Shown: in pieces, positions 1-9,547 of the stretch
Layout of the letters: each line of letters opens with the position of its first letter
How positions within the stretch are numbered: position 1 is the first letter of the stretch
Assembly: GCA_001939145.1 (NCBI GenBank)
Contig: LSRX01000420.1
Span: 70,530 to 134,529, forward strand
Direction: 5' to 3'
DNA: 64,000 nt
Source: Symbiodinium microadriaticum
Lineage: Eukaryota; Sar; Dinophyceae; Suessiales; Symbiodiniaceae
The notes under the pieces: generated by a model
Databases searched by the model: none
The model's input: only the letters and a program-made list of their open reading frames with translations
What the model was told of the DNA's origin: nothing
Translations under genes and position numbers: made by a program

Positions 1-57
1 GGGGGGGGGGGGCGTGAGCATATATATATATATATATATAATTTGTTTATTTATATT

Positions 58-88
<31 letters not shown>

Positions 89-180
89 AAATAAATATAT
101 TATATAGTAATAATAATAGTAATAATAATAATAATAATAATCGTAGCAATAATAATAATCATAATAAGAAAAATAACAAT
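1..180. repeat. poly-G plus TA/TAA microsatellite
   Basis: The window opens with 12 G, then (TA)n to about 100, then (TAA)n/(ATA)n to about 180. No coding signal is visible. Confidence 0.85.
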
Positions 181-297
181 ACTCTACAGGCCTACACCCA
201 ATAAACTGCTGCCCTATACCCTTAGACTTCTACACCTTAAATATAAGCCCTCCAAACTACAGCCCCTGGACCCGAACACCAGCGCTGTGAAGGACAG

Positions 298-383
298 AAG
301 CCATCGAGCTCGAGCTGCAGCGCGAGCGCGAGGCTGACACCCGGTTGGGGATTCAGGATTTCTATGCGTTTCTCTTTTTGAAG
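298..383 (+). CDS. Gene A coiled-coil exon
   Basis: Start phase 2 after GACAG; the frame from 300 reads AIELELQREREADTRLG and continues to ...FLFLK. It ends at AAG with a GT donor (GTGCCT) at 384. Third codon positions are strongly G/C and the Glu/Leu/Arg spacing looks like an amphipathic helix. It ends in phase 0, matching the next good exon at 1501. Function unknown; possibly a coiled-coil protein. Confidence 0.5.
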
Positions 384-1218
384 GTGCCTAAACCCTAAGC
401 CCTAAACCCTAAACTCTAAGCCCTAAACCCTAAACCCTAAGCCCTAAACCCTAAGGTTCCTTTAAGACAGGACTGCTATGGGTGCGACAAACAGGTGTCG
501 TATTTCGGAATTTTTGGGTTCCGGAGCTTAGGCCTTGGAAGCTCCGGGCTCGCACTAAAGCTTAAAGTCTACTTAAAAGGTTCATGGCCCTAAACCTTAT
601 AGTCTATAGCTAATAGGGATTAGGGTTTTTAGGGTTTTGGGTTTTGGGATTAGGGCTTTTAGGGTTTTAGGGTTATGAAGTCTACTTAGGCCCCAAAGAG
701 GACACACGGGGTTCCTATAAGCGCTCCTATAAGGATTCTACTAGGGGCTTTGGGGTTTAGGGCGTTGGAGCTGAGGGTAAAGTCTACTTAGATAAGGTTC
801 ATGGGACCTGGTAACTAGGGTCGTCTCCAAGAAGGTAGCTATACTTGCAGTTGATTAGACCCGCAATTGAGGTACTTATTACAACCTTAACTCAGCCCCA
901 GGATCCTCTAAGTATAGACCCTTGAACCCTGAAGCCCCCCTAAACCCTGTACCCTAAAGCTCCCTAAACCCTGATCCATAAAGCCCCATAAACTCTGAAC
1001 CCTAAAGCCCCTTAGAATGAACAAAGCAAAACTTGCGAGGGCTCTGACATCATGTTGCAATCGAAGGTACCATGGACCCTATAAGCCCTAAACTGCCCTA
1101 AACCCACATTATAAACGGGACGGTGGGGAAGTTAAGCTCCGAAGCCTGAACAGGTCAGCTGGAGATTTGTGAGCACTGAGGTTTAGGGCCTAGGGGTTTA
1201 GGACTTTAGGAGCAGTGA
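384..1218. repeat. intron-like DNA with degenerate CCCTAAA/TTTAGGG units
   Basis: Holds a clean CCCTAAA run at 391-452 and many single degenerate units in both orientations (600-680, 740-770, 930-1010, 1085-1105). No convincing exon seen. Confidence 0.7.
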
Positions 1219-1395
1219 ACCCCCTTTGGGCTGCGAGGAACACAGCTTCACTTCTTCGGGGATCCTTCTTCCAACTTGATGTACATGCTCCCTAAACAAG
1301 CGGCTTCTGAAGTTTCTGTAAATCCTACACCCAATATCATCCGAATCTACAACCTACATCATCACGAACCCCGAAACCCGAATCCATTCTGGTAG
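1219..1395 (+). CDS. possible exon, unknown product
   Basis: Open for 58 codons between TGA at 1216 and TAG at 1393. It includes the residues LHFFGDPSSNLMYMLPKQAA. No ATG at the start. Acceptor and donor are not clear, so only a coding-like stretch can be claimed. Confidence 0.3.
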   Translation, partial: TPFGLRGTQLHFFGDPSSNLMYMLPKQAASEVSVNPTPNIIRIYNLHHHEPRNPNPFW

Positions 1396-1500
1396 GGATT
1401 TCCCTAAACCCTAAACCCTAGCCGCCCCAACCCTAAACCCCTAAACTACTTATGTGGGGATTGTCAACCCAAGGGCTTCGAAATCGGATTTCCTGTTCAG

Positions 1501-1551
1501 GGTTCCGCCTGCCAGGAGAAAGCCGAACTTGAGAGGCTGCGTCGGACTCGC
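1501..1551 (+). CDS. Gene A exon, charged helix
   Basis: A pyrimidine-rich acceptor (TTTCCTGTTCAG|G) precedes 17 codons reading GSACQEKAELERLRRTR, phase 0 at both ends, with a GT donor (GTTTCG) at 1552. Codon bias and the AG|G acceptor fit a dinoflagellate exon. It continues the charged-helix style of the exon ending at 383. Confidence 0.55.
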
Positions 1552-1572
1552 GTTTCGGGCATTAGTCCGGGC

Positions 1573-1665
1573 TATAATCCCTAAACCCTCAAACCCTAAA
1601 CCCTAAACCCTCAAACCCTCAAACCCCTAAACCCTAAACCCTTAAACCCTAAACCCTACATCCTA
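1573..1665. repeat. interstitial CCCTAAA block
   Basis: About a dozen near-perfect CCCTAAA units, some with one inserted C. Confidence 0.9.
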
Positions 1666-1842
1666 ACAGGAGTTAGGGTAAGGATTCGGACCTGGGTTGA
1701 GGGTAGCAGTTCCGTTTCGGCTTTCTTATCGGTTCGGGTTCAGGGCTTAAGCGTTTATGGGGTTTAGGGTTTAGGGTTTAGGCACTTATGGGGTTTAGGA
1801 TTTCTTATAGGCTTTGCTTTTGAATGTAGTTTCGGCCATGAG

Positions 1843-1990
1843 AAGATGCCGGTTCATCCGGGACTTCGGGAAGCACCGGGCAATTGGCCACAGGAGTCAA
1901 AAGTAGCCACGATGGACGCAGATGAAGTCAGCCAGAGTGAGCACTGCTCACTTAAGCAGCTGCTGGGCAGTTCCCTGCCACACGAAGAGG
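1843..1990 (+). CDS. Gene A exon, acidic/polar segment
   Basis: Start phase 0 after CATGAG. The frame reads KMPVHPGLREAPGNWPQE and, further on, MDADEVSQSEHCSLKQLL. A possible donor is GAGG|GTTTGG at 1991; a phase-0 alternative is GTAGCC near 1903. An ATG at 1912 could also be a start. The frame stays open to TAG at 2005. Confidence 0.45.
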
Positions 1991-2138
1991 GTTTGGGGTT
2001 TACCTAGACCCCAAAGAACCTACCTTTTTGAACCTAGTTAAGGACACAATACTAAGAAGTTATATAAACGGAGGTTCTTAAGGGTCCAGGTAGGGCTTGT
2101 AAGTTGAAATATGCGGGCTTTTCTGGTCATCCATCCAG

Positions 2139-2234
2139 ATCCCGCGCTACGGCGTGCACCTGAAGCACGCTTTGGGGTCTAGCATGAGAGCGACCCCGAG
2201 CCCTCAACCACAGGAAGGGATCTCCCAAGACTGA
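2139..2234 (+). CDS. Gene A terminal exon
   Basis: A strong acceptor (CTTTTCTGGTCATCCATCCAG) is followed by 31 codons starting IPRYGVHLKHALGSSM and ending in TGA at 2232. GC3 is high. If the previous exon ends in phase 1 instead, another frame runs only 13 codons to TAG, so the join is not settled. Confidence 0.5.
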   Translation: MPRYGVHLKHALGSSMRATPSPQPQEGISQD

Positions 2235-2397
2235 AGCATCGGTACTATAGATCCGGTTTAGGGTTTAGGGGTTTAGGTTTCTGCTCCTCCGGCCAGACAT
2301 GCCGCATTCTCACCATGCACGCCTTAACCACCCTCAATAGCGATCATCCTGGCCCCCAACCTCGGTCATAGACCGTCAGACGTCCTAGACGCTGAAG

Positions 2398-2568
2398 ATG
2401 ACACTGCCACTAGTGGCCTTGAGCCCTCCCGAACCCCTAAACCCGAAACTTATACCCAGTGGAGGTGCCAACATTCATTCGGGCTCTTTCCTGAACCCTC
2501 GAGCGGAAAACTCCCATTATTTCAATTATTTCACAAGCTCGAGCCCGAGCTTAAAGCAGATAGTATAG
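2398..2568 (+). CDS. 56-residue ORF with ATG
   Basis: Opens with MTLPLVALSPPEP and runs to TAG at 2566. Ser/Pro/Asn-rich with no recognised domain. Part of it is CCCTAAA-derived (LNPK), which weakens the case. It abuts a palindromic element. Confidence 0.25.
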   Translation: MTLPLVALSPPEPLNPKLIPSGGANIHSGSFLNPRAENSHYFNYFTSSSPSLKQIV

Positions 2569-2569
2569 A

Positions 2570-2660
2570 AACCTAAATAATTACCTATATTATTCCTTCA
2601 TAGTCCTTATTACAAAAAAGGAGCCCCAAACCCTATTCTAGTTATTAAGGCCCCTACATT
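2570..2660 (+). mobile_element. MITE-like element, family M2
   Basis: Arms CCTAAATAATTACC and TATTAAGGCCCCTACATTA with the family core (CCTTATTA, GAGCCCCAAACCCTATTCTA). See 55164 for a fuller copy. Confidence 0.5.
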
Positions 2661-2911
2661 ACCCTGAACCCCGAATCCCAGTTTACCCGGAATCTATAAA
2701 ACCTACCTTTTTAGGGATTCTTATTGTGATTTCTTTCTAGAAGCCCTTAAAAACGTAGGTTATTTTGGGTAAGCTACCTTTTCAGTGATTCTTATTATGA
2801 TTTCTTTATAGAAGGCCTGAAAAAAGGTTTGACATGTTGGGTTCAGGTAGGGCTTGTAGGGAAGCAGAGGAGGGGGCTTCAGTGTCGGTACTGTCGGCTC
2901 AAGGCATATAC

Positions 2912-2996
2912 TAGGGTTTGGGGTTTAGGGTTTAGGGGGTTTAGGGGGTTTAGGGTTCAGGGTTTAGGGTTTGGGGTTTGGGGCTTAGGGCATGGG
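2912..2996. repeat. interstitial TTTAGGG block
   Basis: Around ten GTTTAGGG/GTTTGGG units in tandem; opposite orientation to the block at 1573. Confidence 0.9.
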
Positions 2997-3198
2997 CACA
3001 TGGGCCCTGAGGGTAAGCGGCAACTCTTAATTAACCCTCATTTTCCTTAAACCTCTAAACCATCTAACCCGCGAGCCCTAAACTCAGAGTAAACCCTAAA
3101 CGCCCAAATCGCAATCCTCCGAACAACCCTAAGCTGTTCCTTGCAGAACCCTTTGAAGGAACCCTGAAAAGGACCCAACCCTAAACCCTAAACCGTGA

Positions 3199-3303
3199 AA
3201 CCGCCACGGCCCTGACCCCAAAAGGCAGCTGGTAAGGACAAAAGTCCGCTTCGCTGAGACGCTACAGAGCAAAGGCGACGGCCTTGAAACTGTAGGGCTT
3301 TAG
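3199..3303 (+). CDS. possible exon, basic/polar
   Basis: Open from TGA at 3196 to TAG at 3301; includes KRQLVRTKVRFAETLQSKGD. Looks helical and coding by codon use. Contains an internal GTAAGG that could be a donor, so the boundaries are uncertain. Confidence 0.3.
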   Translation, partial: NRHGPDPKRQLVRTKVRFAETLQSKGDGLETVGL

Positions 3304-3402
3304 GGGTTTAGGGTTTAGGGTTTATGGGGTTTCTGTTGAAGGGGCTTTATGTTTCTTTCAATTTAGAGCGTTATTCGTTTTTTACGGGCTTGATAAGGCG
3401 AT

Positions 3403-3534
3403 ATGTGTGATGCTTTGTGTAAGGTTTTTATCAGGCCTTCCATGGAAGCCAGGTCATCTATGCGGCAGGCTACTGCTATGGATATTAATTCTAGAGTATA
3501 CCTCGATTTTCAGGACCAGCTTCCGACTTTATAG
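3403..3534 (+). CDS. 43-residue ORF with ATG
   Basis: ATG-initiated frame MCDALCKVFIRPSMEARSSM and onward to TAG at 3532, with GTACGG just beyond the stop. Balanced composition and no repeat-derived residues. Could be a small protein or a first exon; no family recognised. Confidence 0.35.
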   Translation: MCDALCKVFIRPSMEARSSMRQATAMDINSRVYLDFQDQLPTL

Positions 3535-3908
3535 GTACGGGAATTTCTAGGGGGGTAGATCTTTGTTTCTGAACGCGGCTTCAGCATGCCCAAGGGTAAA
3601 TTGAGTCGTTAAAACGGCAACTTCATCCATATAGATTAGGGTTTAGGCTTTTAGGTTTTGGGGTTTTAGGGTTTAGGGATTTAGGCTTCATGGTTTTTAG
3701 TGGTTTGGGGGATTTAGGCTTCAGCGTGTTAACGGTTTAGTGAAGTGTTCAGTCTCCTTCGGTGTGATCTTTCAGGGTACCCTAAACCCTAAACCCCAAA
3801 ACCCTAAATCCCTAAACCCGAAACCCGTAGCTGAAACAGTTTAGGGGCCATTTTTCCTCAAGCCCTATACGCCCTAAATCCTAAACGCCACGACTCCTGT
3901 TCTTGGGT

Positions 3909-4100
3909 TTACTTAAACCCAAAGAACCTACCCTTTTTCGGGCTTCTTATTATGACTTCCTTGTCTAAGTCATCAGAAAAGGGAAGGTTGCAAACATCCA
4001 GGTGGAGCTTAGGATCTGTCCGCTTTTGCTCTGTGACCTTTGTGATGATGTGGTATATCCAAGTATCTAGGCACCCAAAGCCAGCCCCGCAGTTCTGCAA
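3909..4100 (-). CDS. 63-residue ORF, strand ambiguous
   Basis: The minus frame begins MQNCGAGFGCLDTWIYHI and holds an acidic stretch (CNLPFSDDLDKE). The + strand also carries a 51-codon ATG ORF at 3952-4107 over the same DNA. Neighbours favour +, amino-acid composition favours minus; I cannot decide. Confidence 0.25.
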   Translation of the reverse strand: MQNCGAGFGCLDTWIYHIITKVTEQKRTDPKLHLDVCNLPFSDDLDKEVIIRSPKKGRFFGFK

Positions 4101-4221
4101 GCGTTAAGGGTTCGGGATGAGAGGCTTTAGGCTTACTGGTGTACCACTGCTAAAGCTGTTAATACGACTTGCAATGCATTTAGTTTCATTACTAGTAGGA
4201 TGATCGGATGGTTTTCCATTT

Positions 4222-4293
4222 CCTTCGTTCTCTCTCTCTCTATATATATATATCTATATATTAATGTGTATATATATATATATATAGATAGAA

Positions 4294-4347
<54 letters not shown>

Positions 4348-4376
4348 CGAGAGAGAGAGAGATAGAGAGAGAGCTG
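4222..4376. repeat. CT/TA/GA microsatellite palindrome
   Basis: (CT)n, (TA)n then (GA)n; CT and GA arms are complementary, so the block could fold. ORFs over it (poly-Leu/Ser, poly-Glu/Arg) are artefacts. Confidence 0.9.
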
Positions 4377-4629
4377 ATCGTGCACATGGTTTGATTTTTG
4401 GAAAAGCTAGTGCACATGCCGGTTAGCATAGAATATTAGTCCCTTGTAGTCCCTCTGTAACGGCCAGTCACAAAATATCAACGCTTGCTTCGTGTAGACT
4501 TACCCGCCCCAACAACCTGCCGCAGGCCGATGACGGACGTCTTGAGGGTTTGCAACCTTGAGAAACTGCCGGCAGGGGGGGGGGGGGGAAAGTGGATTGT
4601 CACGGATGAAGATCCGACATGGATAACGG

Positions 4630-4833
4630 ATGCAGCACCTGGTGAAATTCCGCAGCTCGGTTGAGGGCTTCGACCGGTACATCCAGGCAACCCTGCCGGT
4701 CATGAGGCAAGACGTCCGGTCGAAAAGCGTGGATTCCGACATGTACCAGCTCATGACGAAGTGCCAGAAGCAGATTGAGGAAAGGAAGGCTGTCGAAAGG
4801 CCCCAAAGCCCGAATTGCGCAACGCACAGAAGA
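4630..4833 (+). CDS. probable exon, helical, unknown
   Basis: ATG at 4630 opens MQHLVKFRSSVEGFDRYIQA, followed by MYQLMTKCQKQIEERK. Strong GC3 until the frame enters a TA microsatellite at about 4838, so the real donor lies before that. ORFs on the minus strand here are shadows. Confidence 0.4.
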
Positions 4834-4837
4834 TTGT

Positions 4838-4975
4838 ATGCGCATATAGATATAAATATATAAATATATAAATATATAAATATAAATATAGATATATATA
4901 TATGCATATAAAAAGAATATATATATATATACACACATACATATATATGTATACACACACACACTCTCTCTCTGC
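4838..4975. repeat. TA/CA/CT microsatellite
   Basis: (ATATAA)n, (TA)n, (CA)n and (CT)n in succession; no coding content. Confidence 0.9.
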
Positions 4976-5280
4976 AGGATGCCTTAAACAGGGAAGATTT
5001 TGTTTATAGCTTCTGCAGTTTCTATTTGGTTGCTTGACCCCCGGGGCCCCGGACACATAAAGAGGGCCACGCACCCTCTAAGTCATATCGTAGTACAACC
5101 CCCTTATTTTAATCATTAAGGCCCCGATTTTAAGGTTTAGGGCGCGATTCCGACGTACTGCGCAGATACTTTGGAAGCTATCCTGGACTACTACGAGGTT
5201 CCGGCGCTCAGTTTGGAGTCCGAGTTAAGATCTAGCTTTTGGCGGTTCGAGCTTTCTTTGAGGGTTCAGGCTTTAGTATT

Positions 5281-5392
5281 TCGGAGGCCTCAAAAGGTGG
5301 GGTGAAGGTAGGTGGGATATTCCCCAATAATAGTCCTTATATAAGGGATCCTTGATCCTACCTACCTTCATCTCACCTTTTGGGGCCTCCGA
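5281..5392 (+). mobile_element. MITE-like palindrome, family M5
   Basis: 112 bp with long near-perfect inverted arms: left CGGAGGCCTCAAAAGGTGGG, right the complement with CACCTTTTGGGGCCTCCG. Centre carries TTCCCCAATAATAGTCCTTA. A diverged second copy is at 33634. Confidence 0.75.
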
Positions 5393-5752
5393 GTATTTAT
5401 GGTTGAAGTTGAATCCCTAAACCCCTAAACACCAAACCCTAGAGTTTTAGTGTTTTTGGCGGATTTGGTTTTATAAGGAAATGTTAAAGGCTCCCGTTTT
5501 GTTAATGCCCCAGCAGTGTCCGCATAGAATTACATGGCAGGGCTCTGAAAACTCCAGGAGATTCGACCACTTAGGGTTTAAGGTTTAGGGTTTTAGGATT
5601 TAGGGGTTTATAATGTTTATTTCCTATTTAGGAGTTTAAGGTTTAGGGTTTTAGGATGTAAGGTTTTTAGGGTCTAGACCATATTCAGGGTTAAAGTTTA
5701 GGGGGTAGGATGTAGGGTTTAGGGTTTACTTCATATGTAATTAGGGAGCCAA

Positions 5753-5910
5753 ATGTTAACGATCCTGCTGCTCGACGATGAATTCGGAAACTCCACAATG
5801 TCACCAGTACTAGCAGCTGCAGGGCTAGCCCAAGAAGGTGCTCCGGGCTGGGTCAGAGTAAGGCACGGCAGCCGAAACTCCTACCACCTCAGCCAAGACA
5901 TTGTCCAGAA
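5753..5910 (+). CDS. possible exon, unknown
   Basis: ORF opens MLTILLLDDEFGNSTMSPVL and runs through GAPGWVRVRHGSRNSYHL before entering CCCTAAA repeats at about 5911. Plausible protein composition; end not defined. Confidence 0.3.
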
Positions 5911-5998
5911 CCCTAAACCCCAAACCCTAAGCCCTAAACCCAAAACCCTAAACCCTAAGCCCTTAAACCCTAGACCCAAAGCCCTAAACCCTAAGCCC
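5911..5998. repeat. interstitial CCCTAAA block
   Basis: Tandem CCCTAAA/CCCTAAG units; translated as NPKP repeats by an ORF running in from the left. Confidence 0.9.
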
Positions 5999-6002
5999 AT
6001 AT

Positions 6003-6110
6003 TTCGGATCTGAGGTTTATGCTGTGACCTCGTGGGGCAATCTTAAGATTCGGATTTCCACCTCGGAGATATGCGAGATGCCAGCCGAGTTTGGTGGTCC
6101 ATTCACGAAG
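6003..6110 (+). CDS. possible exon, unknown
   Basis: Reads FGSEVYAVTSWGNLKIRIST and then EICEMPAEFGGPFTK, ending at a GT (GTCCCC) at 6111; the frame stays open to TAG at 6141. Looks like a real beta-rich segment. Start boundary not fixed. Confidence 0.35.
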
Positions 6111-6497
6111 GTCCCCTCTGATGTGGCGTGTGCATGTTTGTAGTGCGCAGTTGTATATCTGTGGTAAATGTAGGAGAGTGTACAGTATAGTGGTAAGCAG
6201 TACAGTATTTTTACAACTCAGGGCTGACACCCCTACGACCCAGGTACCACGACAGAATCACTGCGGCATTCTTTATGGCTCCGCGGCTTCAAAAACAACA
6301 CCGAATCCTTCTGTGCCAAGGCCCTTAACTACTACTGTTTTCGCCAGAGCACGACATTCATCAAAATCCTATTCTGATCCATGAAGCTTTCGGATCAGAA
6401 CCCTTATCCTGACCATTCTGCATCACTTCGAAGATCTCCTGCAAGAAACGCCCATTCTAATTATGAAGAGGCGCTGAACTCTGATTCATGTCCGAAC

Positions 6498-6990
6498 CCG
6501 AGCCTAAACCTTAAGCCCACACCCTAAACCCGAAGCCGTACACCTAAAACCCCAAAACCTAGACCTTAAACCCTGAACCCTAAACCCTAAGCCCAAAACC
6601 CCAAATCCTACACCCCAAAACCCTAAACCTTTGTCAGCTCTGCCAGGGTCAGCTGAAGCTGCTGAGTCCTGGCTTCGAGCCCCAGGAGCCTCAAGAGATG
6701 GTGGCAAACCCTAAAAAAGTTAAACGCTAAACCGTTTAGGGTTTAGGGTGTAGGGTTTAGGGTGTATACAGGGTTTAGGGTGTAGGGTTTAGGGTGTAGG
6801 GGGGTTTAGGGTGTAGGGTTTAGGGTGTAGGGTTCAGGGTGTCGGGTGTAGGGTTCCTTAAACCCTAAACCCTAAAGCCTCGACCCTAAACCCTGAAGCC
6901 CTAAACCCTAAACCCTGAAGCCCTTTACCCTACATGCTAAAACCCTAAACCCTGAAGCCCTAAAGCAACCTTGTCCCTGGACCCTAAACC
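6498..6990. repeat. large telomere-like block with orientation switches
   Basis: CCCTAAA-type units (6498-6635), then TTTAGGGTG units (6726-6850), then CCCTAAA units again (6853-6990). The two switches make local inverted repeats. Confidence 0.85.
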
Positions 6991-7341
6991 CTATTTGGGG
7001 CTCAAATTTTAAGGTTCAGGGTTTAAAGTTTAAAGTTGTTTAAGGTTCCCGGTTTAAAGCTTAAGGTCCAGGGTTTCAAGATTAAGGTTTATAGTGTTTA
7101 GGGTTTATGATTTAGGTTTCGGGGCTTCTTGGTTGGGGTGTACCGGTATAGCTTTAGGGTAGGGTCCAGATTCTCAGGTTCAGGGTTTCACATGGTTTCA
7201 GGTTCAGGGTTAGAGGTATAGCCCTTAGAGGTTAAAGTTCACCGGGTGCGGCTTAGAGTTTAGGCTTTAGGTTTTAAGCTGCAGGCTTTGGGGTTTAAGG
7301 AAAAGTTGAAAAGGGCACGACAAGTGGCAGAACCCGTTTGA
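6991..7341. repeat. degenerate TTTAGGG-derived DNA
   Basis: Decayed GTTTAAGG/GTTCAGGG units; no coding signal. Confidence 0.6.
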
Positions 7342-7689
7342 ATGGCTGTGCCACAGGCTATGGAGTCGCAGGGAAAAAGGATTGGGCCAGTGCCCCCCAA
7401 AAAACCCTACGGTCGTACTCCCTCTGAGTTCCTTGCCCCGGACCCTAAAACCTTAAACCCCAATGTGCAGGACCGCGATTCGCCGCAACCTGAGCAGAGG
7501 GGGCTTGGGCTTTGGGGTTCAGGTGTTTTGGTGGCAGACACTCGACACTCCGACAACCGTTGTCCCAGCCCCCCCCTTATCTACAGGACCCAAAAGGGTA
7601 GATCCCTTAAGCGACCTCCCAGAAAGTACCCCTCAGTAATTTGGGGTCCCGCATTCAACTCTACCATATATAAGAGGAATCCTCCTTGA
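7342..7689 (+). CDS. 115-residue ORF with ATG, unknown
   Basis: Begins MAVPQAMESQGKRIGPVPPK with good GC3 for about 36 codons, then includes repeat-derived residues (DPKTLNPN). The first part may be a true 5' exon; the remainder is doubtful. No domain recognised. Confidence 0.3.
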   Translation: MAVPQAMESQGKRIGPVPPKKPYGRTPSEFLAPDPKTLNPNVQDRDSPQPEQRGLGLWGSGVLVADTRHSDNRCPSPPLIYRTQKGRSLKRPPRKYPSVIWGPAFNSTIYKRNPP

Positions 7690-8282
7690 GGTTTTCGGCC
7701 GTCTTGAGGCTGCCCTACGGCCAGGTTATGCCTAGTTATGGCTGCCCGCGCGCATTCAAGTAGAACTCAAGAGCTGTATAACTGTATAACCACCTGCCAG
7801 ACCCCTACAGAGATATGGAGACTTCATTAAGAAGAGGCTGAGGACGCCGTAGGATTCATTAGCTCTTAGACGTTCACAAGCTTAAAGAAGTTCCATGGTA
7901 GAAGCAATCCCTGCCAAAGCCCTTCTAGCATCCAACTCTACCAGCCATCAACCCTTCAAACTCTCAAGCCCAACCCTGAAGCCTAAAGCACAGACCCTCA
8001 ACGCCTTAGAGCCGGAACCCAAACCGGCAACCCGACCCCGAAACCCCTAAGCCCCGATCAAGGCCCCCTCGATATTATTTTTATCAGAAAAAACCTTGCG
8101 CAACTCGAGACCCTCCCGAATCCCGCATTTTATAATACCCAACAGAGCCATTTTCAAGCTCTTATAACTCCCTTCCTTTATAGCTTGTAAGAATCAATCC
8201 CTCAAGGCCAGTCAACCCCGACCAACCCCTAACCAACCCCATAGAATCCATAGAACATGTTGAAAGAACAAAGAAAAGGGGT
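7690..8282. other. no gene seen
   Basis: Unique-looking sequence with weak CCCTAAA decay at 7960-8060; nothing I can support as coding. Confidence 0.5.
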
Positions 8283-8290
8283 TTCGGGTT

Positions 8291-8422
8291 TACTGGGCAT
8301 CACATGTGTATTCAGCATCGCTCCTGCCGACAGTTGAGGCTCGGCATTTGGTTGAGACCTGCTCGGAATTCCTGCGACGCTCGGCACGCAACTCACAAGC
8401 TCCAGGGGCTGGTCTATTCAGG
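8291..8422 (+). CDS. Gene B exon 1 (internal)
   Basis: Frame reads VYWASHVYSASLLPTVEARH and later CSEFLRRSARNSQ, ending in phase 0 at AGG with a GT (GTTTAGAG) at 8423. The upstream limit is not defined (open from about 8264). First member of a set of six exons whose phases agree. Confidence 0.4.
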
Positions 8423-8505
8423 GTTTAGAGTTCGCCTGTAGCGCAGCAGCAACCTACGACCTTACCAAGAAAGATGCATACTTACTGTGCTTTTTTGCTC
8501 CAGAG

Positions 8506-8535
8506 GCCAGGGATGCAGGATTCCGGCCTGAAGAT
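8506..8535 (+). CDS. Gene B exon 2 (30 bp)
   Basis: A pyrimidine tract (GTGCTTTTTTGCTCCAGAG) precedes ten codons, ARDAGFRPED, phase 0 at both ends, with donor GTAGCG at 8536. Very short, so the call leans on phase agreement with neighbours. Confidence 0.35.
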
Positions 8536-8885
8536 GTAGCGATGATGTAGTGTCACGCAGCTGTGGAACTGTGTGACACATTTGCTGCAGCGTATGTTTC
8601 ATTCAAGGACATCTGATCTTCCAATCTGATAATCTGGCTCTTCCAATGTGGATCCCTTGTTTCTGGAATTCCTGCAGTTGTTGTTTGTACTTCAAGGGCC
8701 TCGCGTCTACCTAGCACCCTCCGATCCAGCTTCTTCCTAGAAACAGGAATTCAGGTATGCATCGACAGGACCCGCAGTTTACAGTACAGGTAAAAAAAAG
8801 CAAACCCTGCAATCGAAAGTCAAACCATAACACGCCTGCATGTGTACTTTCTACGTGGTTCACTTATGATTAGTATCATACTTAT

Positions 8886-9066
8886 ACTTATGTCTGTCCA
8901 TGTATGTGCGTATGTATGTATGTATGTATGTATGTATGTATGTATGTATGTATGTATGTGTGTATGTGTGTATATATGTATGTGTGTATGTATATGTGTG
9001 TACACATACATATCCGTTTTTGGATATATATATATATATATGTTTGTTTGTTTGTTTGTATGTATG

Positions 9067-9097
<31 letters not shown>

Positions 9098-9375
9098 GTA
9101 TGTATGTATGTATGTATGTATGTATGTATGTATGTATGTATGTATATATGTATGTATGTATTTGTTTATTTATTATATAGATAGATAGGTAGATAGATAG
9201 ATCGATAGGTAGGTAGGTAGGTAGGTAGGTAGGTAGGTAGGTCGGTAGGTAGGTAGGTAGGTAGGTAGGTAGGTAGGTAGGTAGATAGACAGATAGATGG
9301 ATAGATATAGATAGACAGATATAGATATAGATAGATAGATACATGAGTAAGTAAATAAATGCGCAATTAAATAAA
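8886..9375. repeat. compound TATG / GATA / GTAG microsatellite
   Basis: About 490 bp: (TATG)n, a TA core, (TTTG)n, (TATG)n, (GATA)n, (GTAG)n, (GATA)n. Six overlapping ORFs on both strands (YVCM, YIHT, YLPT repeats) are artefacts of it. Confidence 0.95.
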
Positions 9376-9471
9376 GATGTACACTTATCTCTCTCTCTCT
9401 ATATATATATATACACACACACACATATTTGTGTGTGTGTGCAGAAACACGTACACAGCTTTGCTTCGCAG

Positions 9472-9547
9472 GACAGTTCCGAAGTCGAGAGCTTGGCTTC
9501 GGGTACCACCTCCGACCATGCGACGGTCGACGAGAAGCACAGCAAAG
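9472..9547 (+). CDS. Gene B exon 3
   Basis: Acceptor TTTGCTTCGCAG|G, then DSSEVESLASGTTSDHATVD and EKHSK, with 1 base left over before a GT donor (GTGCCT) at 9548. Acidic, Ser/Thr-rich and very GC3-rich; one of the clearest exons here. Starts phase 0, matching exon 2. Confidence 0.6.

Noticed and set aside
391..452. True chromosome end
   Set aside because: Telomere-like units occur across the whole window in both orientations with exons between; the poly-G at base 1 is not a telomere.
2829..3050. ORF with GFRGFRV and GLGFGVWGLG repeats
   Set aside because: Direct translation of GTTTAGGG/GTTTGGG units, as with the many NPKP-containing ORFs from CCCTAAA.
4133..5074. Leu/Ser, Glu/Arg and Tyr/Ile-rich ORFs
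   Set aside because: CT, GA and TA microsatellites.
8820..9424. ORFs with YIHT, YVCM and YLPT repeats
   Set aside because: Tetranucleotide microsatellite read in several frames and both strands.
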